The translations under genes and the position numbers were made by a program. Positions 8,101-14,563 of a stretch of DNA of 64,000 nt are shown piece by piece. The DNA comes from Acidipropionibacterium timonense (lineage in GTDB: Bacteria; Actinomycetota; Actinomycetes; Propionibacteriales; Propionibacteriaceae). The DNA lies in NCBI RefSeq assembly GCF_900605005.1, contig NZ_LR027558.1:1212005-1276004 (forward strand), in the 5' to 3' direction. Positions within the stretch are counted from its first letter, which is position 1. Each line of letters begins with the position of its first letter. The notes beneath the pieces are model-generated. The model had not been told where the DNA came from. It was given only the letters and a program-made list of their open reading frames with translations, and did not search any database.

Positions 8101-9541
8101 GCGGTCCCTCCAGGCCGCCGCCCGCGAGCGCGCCGATCGCGACCGCGTCGTCCACGAGGTGAGCGAACCGGCGTCGGTGCCCTTCACCAAGGCCATGCGA
8201 CGGACCCACACCATCCTCGTCCCGCAGCTGGCGACCTACCAGACGGCGGTGGCCGAGGCGGCGCTCACCGCCAGCGGGTACCGGGTCGAGGTGCTCAAGG
8301 AGGCGTCGCGGGCCGACATCGAGTACGGCCTGTCGGTGGTCAACAACGACGCCTGCTTCCCGGCCATCGTCGTCATCGGCCAGCTCGTCTCGGCCCTGCG
8401 ATCGGGACGTTACGACCTCGAGCACACCTCGCTCTTCCTCACCCAGACCGGTGGCATGTGCCGGGCGACGAACTACATCGCCCTGCTGCGCAAGGCCCTC
8501 AAGGACGCCGGCTTCGGTCAGGTGCCCGTCATCGCCGCCAGCCTGCAGGGCCTCGAGGACAATCCCGGGTTCAAGCTCACGGCGCCGCTCGTGCACCGGA
8601 TGGCCCAGGCGATCACCCTGGGCGACGTCATCCAGCGGGTCCATCTGCGCACCCGGCCCTACGAACTGGAACCCGGATCGGCCGACGCCCTCATGGAACG
8701 GTGGACGCGGATCGCCAGGGAGCACTTCCTCGACTCGGGCAGATCGGCCACGTGGGGGAGGCGGACGAGCTACCACTGCCTGGTGCGCGGCATCGTCGAG
8801 GAGTTCGACGCCCTGCCGCTGCGTGACGAGCCGCGTCGTCCCCGGGTCGGGGTGCTCGGCGAGATCCTCGTCCAGTTCCATCCGGACGCCAACAACCACA
8901 TCGTCGAGACGATCGAGTCCGAGGGGTGCGAGGCGGTCCTGCCCGGGCTCATGTGGTTCGTCCACAACTGCCTGGCCGCAGGCGACTACAACTGGGCCAC
9001 CTTCGGCACCGACAAGTGGGGACGCCACGTCAAGCACGCCTTCCTGGCGCTGCTGAGGCAGTACCAGAAGCCAGTCGACGCCGCCCTGGCCAGGTCGCGC
9101 CGGTTCGAGGTGCCGACCTCCATCGAGACGATCCGGGACGAGGCCCAGCGGATCGTCCAGCTCGGCAACCAGGCCGGCGAGGGCTGGTACCTCGTCGGGG
9201 AGATGGTCGACATGATCCGCGAGGGGGTGCCGAACATCGCCGTCGTCCAGCCCTTCGCCTGTCTGCCGAACCACGTCACCGGACGGGGCGTCTTCCGGGA
9301 GGTGCGACGGCAGTACCCGCAGGCCAATGTCGTCTCCATCGACTTCGACCCGGGTGCCTCGCAGGTCAACCAGCTCAACCGGATCAAGCTCATGGCCGCC
9401 ACCGCCCGGGACCGGCACGAGGTGCCGGCGGAGCCGGTCCCCGTCCCGGCCGAGGCCACGGTGCCCCAGTCGCCAGACGTCGATCCGTTCGCCGAGATCG
9501 CGGTGCGCGACGCCCGGGAGGCCGCCTCGATCGGCCTGTGA
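5141..9541 (+). CDS. Fused double activase / 2-hydroxyacyl-CoA dehydratase-like protein
   Basis: A 1,466-residue cytoplasmic protein. Two BadF/BadG/BcrA/HgdC-type ASKHA ATPase domains come first, each with a phosphate loop (GLDVGSTTIK near residue 8, GIDAGSTTIKS near 325) and an activase cysteine motif (GSCAGGTGAF near 127, ACSSGCGSF near 445). A DUF2229/HgdB-like region follows from about residue 605, with CMLCQNHC and a downstream Cys, ENICYPAKLANGH, NSFGCGLDAITTDQV, NNDACFPAIVV and QPFACLPNHVTGRG. The family couples ATP hydrolysis to low-potential electron transfer through Fe-S clusters. No separate dehydratase subunit is nearby. No ribosome site is obvious, so starts at 5141, 5156 and 5162 are all possible. 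Substrate unknown. Confidence 0.88.
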   Translation: MDARVMRMGLDVGSTTIKAVVFDGDPADGAPVVFEDYRRHRADITGALADLLEDASAALPGARVIASVTGSAGLGSADALAIPFIQEVMAETAAVQHWNPEADVLLELGGEDAKITYLKPVPEQRMNGSCAGGTGAFIDQMATLLHTDAAGLNTLALDARTTHPIASRCGVFAKSDLQPLLNEGARHEDLAASVMQAVATQCIAALACGRPIRGQVVFLGGPLHFMPSLRAAFARLLAGKVSDFVTPERAQLYVAMGAALKADGDDVDLSDLARRARSVRASSGVSQSMPPLFHDEEELAEFRARHSRAKLPRMPLEHASGNLFLGIDAGSTTIKSVLLDESLTIVASHYASNEGDPVSAAVRILADLYDDLPAGAVIARTCTTGYGEGLVKAALGADDGEVETMAHYRAAEHLCPGVTSIIDIGGQDMKYLRVVDDVIDSISVNEACSSGCGSFLQTFAAGMGTDIEHFATMSLDAEHPVDLGSRCTVFMNSSVKQAQKEGAAPGDIAAGLSYSVVRNALYKVIKLTDPAQLGDKVVVQGGTFLNDAVLRAFELLTGRQVVRPAEAGLMGAYGAALTARARFHAGEPSGTGLREREELDGFAVETHRDDCMLCQNHCQRTISTFSDGRVFVSGNRCDRGAQVDNRRLSRQPKSELPNLFEAKYKRLFGYRRLTEKAAFRGDLGLPRALNMYENYPFWFTTLSTLGFRVMISGRSSHELFDKGMESIASENICYPAKLANGHVEDLVERGVKRIFDPCIRFEQVSVADADNHFNCPVVASYPEVIRANVESLREQDVELLSPFLSLADADKLAERLAEIFAADGVSVEEARTAVAAGFAEDAAFRADIRRMGEEALEYMSEHHVPGIVLAGRPYHVDPEIHHGIPEMINSLGMAVLTEDSVAHLGADLLERPLRVRDQWMFHSRLYQAAAFARTRPDLELVQLNSFGCGLDAITTDQVREVLAARDRIYTSLKIDEVSNLGAARIRLRSLQAAARERADRDRVVHEVSEPASVPFTKAMRRTHTILVPQLATYQTAVAEAALTASGYRVEVLKEASRADIEYGLSVVNNDACFPAIVVIGQLVSALRSGRYDLEHTSLFLTQTGGMCRATNYIALLRKALKDAGFGQVPVIAASLQGLEDNPGFKLTAPLVHRMAQAITLGDVIQRVHLRTRPYELEPGSADALMERWTRIAREHFLDSGRSATWGRRTSYHCLVRGIVEEFDALPLRDEPRRPRVGVLGEILVQFHPDANNHIVETIESEGCEAVLPGLMWFVHNCLAAGDYNWATFGTDKWGRHVKHAFLALLRQYQKPVDAALARSRRFEVPTSIETIRDEAQRIVQLGNQAGEGWYLVGEMVDMIREGVPNIAVVQPFACLPNHVTGRGVFREVRRQYPQANVVSIDFDPGASQVNQLNRIKLMAATARDRHEVPAEPVPVPAEATVPQSPDVDPFAEIAVRDAREAASIGL

Positions 9542-9581
9542 GGGGGCTCCCGAGGGTGCTTGGGGTGCGGATCGACGTCGC

Positions 9582-9587
9582 TAGGCT
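9582..9587 (+). promoter_or_regulatory. Candidate -10 element for GNAT gene
   Basis: TAGGCT (TANNNT) lies 8 nt before ATG 9596, which has no ribosome-binding sequence. This fits a leaderless or nearly leaderless transcript, as at several other starts in the window. Confidence 0.35.
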
Positions 9588-9595
9588 TGGCCGTC

Positions 9596-10159
9596 ATGGA
9601 CCACCGCGGCACCCGCACCCTCACCACCTCCCGGCTCCTCCTGAGGCGTCTCACCCTCGACGACGTCGACCAGATGTTCGAGAACTGGGCGTCCGACCCG
9701 CAGGTGACGCCTTTCCTGTCCTGGCCGCCGCACGCCAACCGCGACGTCACTCGCGCCCTGCTCACCGACTGGGTGGCCCAGTACGAGGACCCCACGGTGC
9801 ATCGCTGGGGGGTGACGGTCGACGGTGTCCTCATCGGCACCATCGACGTCGTCCGCTCGGTGGAGTCGGTCGGGCTGGCCGAGGTGGGCTACTGCTACGG
9901 ACGTCCCTGGTGGGGTCGGGGGTACGCCACCGAGGCGCTGCGGGCGGTCATCGGTGAGCTCTTCGCCATCGGCTACCACAAGGTCGAGGCCGTCCACGAC
10001 CCCGACAACGTCGCCTCGGGCCGCGTCATGGACAAGGCCGGCATGGTGCGTGAGGGCCTGCGTCGGGCGTGCATCCGCACGAACATGGGCATCCGGGACA
10101 GCCAGTACCATGGCCTACTGCGTAGCGAATGGCCGGCTGACGCATACTTGATGTCGTGA
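9596..10159 (+). CDS. GNAT-family N-acetyltransferase (RimJ/RimL type)
   Basis: A 187-residue GNAT protein opening TLTTSRLLLRRLTLDDVDQM, the usual start of the RimJ/RimL-like Acetyltransf_3 group. The acetyl-CoA binding block is WGRGYATEALRAVI, and VHDPDNVASGRVMDKAGM is the typical NxxS/GxRVMEKxGF-like segment. It would transfer acetyl from acetyl-CoA to an amine on a protein N-terminus, antibiotic or small molecule, and the acceptor cannot be told. Its stop codon overlaps the GTG of the next gene, so the two are probably translated together. A TAGGCT hexamer 8 nt before the start suggests its own promoter. Confidence 0.88.
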   Translation: MDHRGTRTLTTSRLLLRRLTLDDVDQMFENWASDPQVTPFLSWPPHANRDVTRALLTDWVAQYEDPTVHRWGVTVDGVLIGTIDVVRSVESVGLAEVGYCYGRPWWGRGYATEALRAVIGELFAIGYHKVEAVHDPDNVASGRVMDKAGMVREGLRRACIRTNMGIRDSQYHGLLRSEWPADAYLMS

Positions 10160-10950
10160 GGATCATGGTCGGTGAGGGCAGCAGACGACGCATCGCGGTC
10201 GGAAGCCTCCTCGTCGCAGCCCTGGCCTCCCTGAGCTGGACCCTGGGCGAGATCACCGGCACCCCGGCGTCAAGCCTGCGGGCCTACGCCAGCGAGATGG
10301 CGGCCGTCGACCAGCCGCACCACCTCTTCTTCCACCTGTGCGACGCCGTCATGGGACTGGCCCTCGTCGTCCACGGGCTCGCCGCCCGTCCTCTGGCGAG
10401 GGTGCGACGTGAGGAGCTCGGCGCGATCGGACTGGCCCTGGCCGGGGTGGCGACCCTGGCCGACGTCGCCTTCCCCATGGACTGCTCCCCCGCCCTCTCG
10501 GCAGCCTGCCGGGTCGCCGATGCGACCGGCGCGGTGAGCACGAGCCATCTGCTGCACGAGGTCTCGAGCGTCGTCGTCGAGCTGGCCCTCATCGGTGCCT
10601 TGCTCGTGACGACCGGACTGCTCGGGCGCGTCCGGGTGTGGGTGCGGGCCCTCATGGTGCCCTGGGCCCTGGCCTACGGGCTCACCCTGGGCTGCGCGGC
10701 AGGCCTGTGGCGGGACACCCCGTTGGATGTCGTCGGGCTGTGGCAGCGCATCGCGCTCACCTGCGTGACGACATGGTGGGTGCTGCTCGCCCTTGACCGG
10801 TGGTCGCGCGGGGCCGACCACGGGACGCGGGTCGCGCCCGGCACGCTCACCCGCGCGCGGGCGGCCTCACCAGTTGCCGACGACACCCGGGTGCAGGTCG
10901 GTGGCGGGCGGCATCCAGGTCGCGGGATGAGCGACGACCTGGTCGCCTGA
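10156..10950 (+). CDS. DUF998-like integral membrane protein
   Basis: The 264-residue product has about six hydrophobic segments (for example SLLVAALASLSWTLGEITG and LALAGVATLADVAFPMDC) arranged like the DUF998 family of actinobacterial membrane proteins. No catalytic motif is recognisable. GTG 10156 overlaps the stop of the upstream GNAT gene; ATG 10165 is an alternative start. The last 28 codons, a hydrophilic tail ending GRGMSDDLVA, run 84 bases into the convergent hisS gene. That tail may be poorly constrained, since its sequence is dictated by hisS. Function unknown. Confidence 0.7.
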   Translation: MRIMVGEGSRRRIAVGSLLVAALASLSWTLGEITGTPASSLRAYASEMAAVDQPHHLFFHLCDAVMGLALVVHGLAARPLARVRREELGAIGLALAGVATLADVAFPMDCSPALSAACRVADATGAVSTSHLLHEVSSVVVELALIGALLVTTGLLGRVRVWVRALMVPWALAYGLTLGCAAGLWRDTPLDVVGLWQRIALTCVTTWWVLLALDRWSRGADHGTRVAPGTLTRARAASPVADDTRVQVGGGRHPGRGMSDDLVA

Positions 10951-12231
10951 CCGGATGTCCTTGACCTCGTCGGCCGCACGGGCGTCCTCGTGCACCGACC
11001 CGGGGAACCACACGAAGGGGATCGAGCGGCGGTCGGCGTAGCGGATCTGCTTGCCGAACTTGTCCGCCTTGGGAGCCACCTCGCACGGGATGCCGCGGGC
11101 CCGCAACTGTCGGGCGACGTCCTCGGAGTGGGACCGGTCGTCCTCGGTGTTGACGGCGACGAGAACCGCGCTGGGGACGGTGCGGGTCGACGTGAGCTGC
11201 CCCTTCGAGATGACCGGGGCCAGCAGTCGGGTGAGGCCCAGGGAGATGCCCACCCCGGGGTAGACGTGCTTGCCGTCGGAGGCCAGGGAGTCGTAGCGAC
11301 CACCCGAGGAGACGGACCCCATGGCCTCGTGGCCGGTGAGCATCGTCTCGTAGACCGTGCCGGTGTAGTAGTCGAGACCGCGGGCGATCTTGAGGTCGGC
11401 GACCATCCGTCCGGGGACGGACCGGTTGACGGCGGTGACGACGCGGTCGAGGGCGTCCAGACCCTCCTCGAGCATGTCGTTGGCCACCCCCAGGGCTCGC
11501 ACCTGCTCGATGAACGAACTGTCGGGCTCGCAGATCCCGGCGAGGGCGACGCACTTGGCGGCCACCTCCTCGCAGAGGCCGAGCTCCTCGGTGAGGAGTT
11601 CGCGGACGGCGTCCGGACCGATCTTGTCGTACTTGTCGACCCGCTGGAGGACGGCCATCGGCTCGGCGATGCCCAGCCCGCGGTAGAAACCCTCCGAGAG
11701 CTTGCGGTTGTTGACGTGCATGGTGACGGTCGGGAAGTCGAGTTCGGTGTGCAGCCGCTCGAGGGCCTCGAGCATGACGAGCGGGGCCTCCACGTCGTGG
11801 TGCTCGGCGAGGGTCTCGGAGCCGACGATGTCGATGTCGGCCTGGGTGAACTCGCGGTAGCGGCCCTCCTGGGGGCGCTCCCCCCGCCAGACCTTCTGGA
11901 TCTGGTAGCGCCGGAACGGGAAGGTGAGGTGTCCGGCGTTCTCCAGGACGTACCGGGCGAAGGGCACGGTGAGATCGAAGTGCAGGCCGAGCTGGTCGGC
12001 GGCCTCGGCGTGCTCGTCGGGATCGGCGTGCAGCCTGTTGACGACGTAGACCTCCTTGTCGATCTCGCCCTTGCGGGTGAGGGAGGCCATGGTCTCGACG
12101 GCACGGGTGTGGATGGGGGCGAACCCGTGCAGCTCGAAGGTCTCCTCGAGGATCCGCGTCACATGGTTCTCCACCATCTGTCCCTGGGGCAGGAACTCGG
12201 GGAAACCGGACAGGGGCTTGAGGCGGGCCAT
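10867..12231 (-). CDS. hisS: Histidine--tRNA ligase
   Basis: Class II synthetase of 454 residues that charges tRNA-His in the cytoplasm. The N-terminus is MARLKPLSGFPEFLP; the histidine-binding signatures ARGLDYYTGTVYE and SSGGRYDSL, and class II motif 3 GVGISLGLTRLLAP, are all present. The C-terminal anticodon-binding domain follows (VLVAVNTEDD...). ATG 12231 is preceded by GAAGGA with 6 nt spacing, so the longer upstream frame is not used. An MBL-fold hydrolase gene lies upstream on the same strand. Its 3' end is overlapped by the convergent DUF998 gene. Confidence 0.97.
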   Translation of the reverse strand: MARLKPLSGFPEFLPQGQMVENHVTRILEETFELHGFAPIHTRAVETMASLTRKGEIDKEVYVVNRLHADPDEHAEAADQLGLHFDLTVPFARYVLENAGHLTFPFRRYQIQKVWRGERPQEGRYREFTQADIDIVGSETLAEHHDVEAPLVMLEALERLHTELDFPTVTMHVNNRKLSEGFYRGLGIAEPMAVLQRVDKYDKIGPDAVRELLTEELGLCEEVAAKCVALAGICEPDSSFIEQVRALGVANDMLEEGLDALDRVVTAVNRSVPGRMVADLKIARGLDYYTGTVYETMLTGHEAMGSVSSGGRYDSLASDGKHVYPGVGISLGLTRLLAPVISKGQLTSTRTVPSAVLVAVNTEDDRSHSEDVARQLRARGIPCEVAPKADKFGKQIRYADRRSIPFVWFPGSVHEDARAADEVKDIRSGDQVVAHPATWMPPATDLHPGVVGNW

Positions 12232-12369
12232 GGAGGATCCTTCGTCAGGTGTGGTCGACGGGTGACAGGGGGCGTGGTGGCGCCCACGGCTGTCCATTCT
12301 GCCAGCACCGGCGTCGGCCGTGACGAGCGGTCGGCACTGCGGACGTCGGCGCGGGCCGCGACCGGGGGC

Positions 12370-13038
12370 TCAGAACTGCAGGTAGGGGTTGGTCCGGTGC
12401 TCGGCCCACATCGTCGTCGCCGGACCGTGGCCCGGCAGCACGTGGGTGGGGTCGGGCAGGGGGTGGACGACCTCGCGGAGGCTGGCGTCCATGACGGCGG
12501 GGTCCCCGCCGGGCATGTCGGTGCGGCCGATCGAGCCGGCGAAGAGGACGTCACCGGAGAAGACGATGGGCCCGTGCTCGGGGTCGGTGAACCGGATGAG
12601 GGAGCACCCCGGGGTGTGACCGGGGGCGTGGAGGAACTCGAGGTCGAAACCGGCGATCTCGTGGTGGGAGTTCGGGGCGACGTCGACGACCTCCTCGGGC
12701 TCCTCGAGGTGGGTCGAGCCGTAGCTGGCCTCGAGCATGGGCGCGGCGAAGTCGAGCAACCCGGCCATGGGGTCGCGCAGCAGGTGACGGTCATCGACCG
12801 GGCACCACAGGCCGATGTCGTGGGCCAGCCCCACCCGGCGGGCGTCACCGATGTGGTCGATGTGACCGTGCGTGCACACCATGGCGACGGGGGTGAGGTG
12901 GTGCTTGTCGAGGGCGCGCCCGAGGGGTTCGAGGGCCTCCATGCCGGGGTCGACGATGACCGCGTCGGCCCCCTCCTGGGCGGCGAGAACGTAACAATTG
13001 GCCTGGAACGGACCGGTCACGATGGAGGTGATGAGCAC
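12370..13038 (-). CDS. MBL-fold metallo-hydrolase (glyoxalase II-like)
   Basis: A metallo-beta-lactamase-fold protein of about 222 residues. The binuclear metal motif THGHIDHIGD (HxHxDH) is followed by HAPGHTPGCSL, FSGDVLFAGSIGRTD and VLPGHGPATTM, in the order seen in glyoxalase II-like hydrolases that cleave thioesters. The frame opens to ATG 13071, but that codon would collide with the divergent DUF349 start at 13070. GTG 13038 begins VLITSIVTGPFQANCYVL, where family members start, so it is preferred. It lies upstream of hisS on the same strand. The actual substrate is unknown. Confidence 0.88.
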   Translation of the reverse strand: MLITSIVTGPFQANCYVLAAQEGADAVIVDPGMEALEPLGRALDKHHLTPVAMVCTHGHIDHIGDARRVGLAHDIGLWCPVDDRHLLRDPMAGLLDFAAPMLEASYGSTHLEEPEEVVDVAPNSHHEIAGFDLEFLHAPGHTPGCSLIRFTDPEHGPIVFSGDVLFAGSIGRTDMPGGDPAVMDASLREVVHPLPDPTHVLPGHGPATTMWAEHRTNPYLQF

Positions 13039-13069
13039 AACGTCGAGCTTATCGGGCAGTATTGGGCCC

Positions 13070-14314
13070 ATGAGTCACGATGCAGGTCCGCAGTCCTTCG
13101 GCAGGGTCGACGACGACGGGACCGTCTACGTCCGCACATCCACCGGTGAGCGGTCGGTCGGTCAGGTGCCGGACGTCACCGCCGAGGAGGCGCTCGAGTT
13201 CTTCGTTCGCAGGTATCGCTCCCTCGAGACGGAGGTGGGTCTCCTGGAGTCCCGGCTGTCGTCCGGGACGGTGTCCCCGTCGGAGGCGCAGAACGCCGCC
13301 GCCAGGCTCGCCGAGTCGATCGAGCAGGCGAACGCGGTGGGTGACCTGGACGGGCTCCGGGCGAGGGTCGAGGCCCTCGCACCGACGATCGAGGCCAAGG
13401 CCGAGTCGCGTCGCGAGGAGCGCGCCGAGGCGCACGCCCAGGCCCGTGCCGCCAAGGAGGAGATGGTCGCCCAGGCCGAGCAGATCGCCGAGGGCAACGA
13501 CTGGCGCGGCGGGGTCAACCGGTTCCGCGCCCTGCTCGAGGAGTGGAAGAAGCTCCCCCGCATCGACAAGAGGACCGACGACGAGCTGTGGCACCGGTTC
13601 TCCGGAGCCCGGACCGCCTACACCCGGCGCCGCAAGGCCCACTTCGCCGAGCAGAACGCGGTGCGCGACAGCGCCCGCAGGGCGAAGGAGGCCATCATCG
13701 AGGAGGCCCGCCCCCTGGCCACCTCGACCGACTGGGGGGCGACCTCGCGGGCTTTTCGCGACCTCATGAATCGGTGGAAGGAGGCGGGCCCGGCGGCTCG
13801 CGAGATCGACGACAAGCTGTGGAAGGAGTTCCGGTCGATCCAGGACACCTTCTTCGACGCCCGTACCGCCGCGCAGTCCGAGCAGGACGAGGAGTACCGC
13901 GGCAACCAGGAGGCCAAGGAGAAGCTCCTCGACGAGGCCGAGGGGTCGATCCTTCCGGTGACCGATGTCGAGGCCGCCAAGGAGGCCCTGCGTCGTTTCC
14001 TCGACCGGTTCAACGAGCTCGGTCGGGTGCCGCGCGACTCGATGCGACGCATCGACGCCCGGGTGCGCGCGCTCGAGGACAAGGTGCACGCCGCCGAGCA
14101 GGCCGAGTGGAAGCGCACCGACCCGCAGGCCCGCGAGCGGGCCCAGGCGACGGTCGACATGCTCACCGCCCAGATCTCCAAGCTCACCGCCGACGCCGAG
14201 CGCGCCGAGGCGGCCGGCAAGGACCGCGATGCCCGCAAGGCCCGCGAGTCGATCCAGACCTACGAGTCCTGGCTGGACCAGGCCCGGCGCACCCTGGACG
14301 ACTTCACCGCCTGA
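13070..14314 (+). CDS. DUF349 domain-containing protein
   Basis: A 414-residue, very charged and largely helical protein made of DUF349 repeats, recognised by recurring W...FR.L...W units: DWRGGVNRFRALLEEWKKL, DWGATSRAFRDLMNRWKEA and the variant AKEALRRFLDRFNELG. Long coiled-coil stretches rich in Glu, Arg and Ala link them. There is no signal peptide or membrane segment. The frame is open to 12998, but MSHDAG at 13070 is the sensible start, with AGTATT 6 nt before it as a possible -10 of a leaderless message. Members next to hisS/rel are common in actinobacteria; the biochemical role is not established. A strong hairpin follows the stop. Confidence 0.9.
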   Translation: MSHDAGPQSFGRVDDDGTVYVRTSTGERSVGQVPDVTAEEALEFFVRRYRSLETEVGLLESRLSSGTVSPSEAQNAAARLAESIEQANAVGDLDGLRARVEALAPTIEAKAESRREERAEAHAQARAAKEEMVAQAEQIAEGNDWRGGVNRFRALLEEWKKLPRIDKRTDDELWHRFSGARTAYTRRRKAHFAEQNAVRDSARRAKEAIIEEARPLATSTDWGATSRAFRDLMNRWKEAGPAAREIDDKLWKEFRSIQDTFFDARTAAQSEQDEEYRGNQEAKEKLLDEAEGSILPVTDVEAAKEALRRFLDRFNELGRVPRDSMRRIDARVRALEDKVHAAEQAEWKRTDPQARERAQATVDMLTAQISKLTADAERAEAAGKDRDARKARESIQTYESWLDQARRTLDDFTA

Positions 14315-14328
14315 GTGAGCTGTCCCAC

Positions 14329-14361
14329 CGCGCCCCGGAACCCTGAGGGTTCCGGGGCGCG
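14329..14361 (+). terminator. Strong hairpin after DUF349 gene
   Basis: A perfect 15-bp inverted repeat (left arm 14329-14343, CGCGCCCCGGAACCC; loop TGA; right arm 14347-14361) begins 14 nt after the DUF349 stop. No T-tract follows, as is usual for actinobacterial terminators. It lies between the convergent DUF349 and rel genes and could serve both. Confidence 0.75.
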
Positions 14362-14433
14362 GCGCTGTCGGGTGGTCCGGGGGCCGGTTGCGGTCCCGGG
14401 GAGTAATGCTGTCGGGCGGGTGCCCGACACTCG

Positions 14434-14512
14434 GTGTGAGGAAAATCCCCCGGAGCGCACAGATGTTCCCCGCCAGGGGAACAAAGCCTGCGTGGGGGTG
14501 ATTTCCTGACAC
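14434..14512. repeat. Nested palindromic intergenic repeat, copy B
   Basis: Outer arms GTGTGAGGAAAATC and GATTTCCTGACAC enclose a central hairpin GTTCCCCGCCAGGGGAAC. Read on the minus strand it aligns with copy A (1155-1228) along most of its length, sharing GTCAGGA-AATC, the TCCCC/GGGGAACAT core and CGCTCCGGGG-ATT-TCCT-AC. It lies between two convergent genes. Two related copies within 13.3 kb suggest a dispersed element, but only a genome search can say how many exist. Confidence 0.7.
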
Positions 14513-14563
14513 CGCGGACGCGAGCCGACCTGACCGGACCCGCCGATGGTGCGTGGGAAACCC

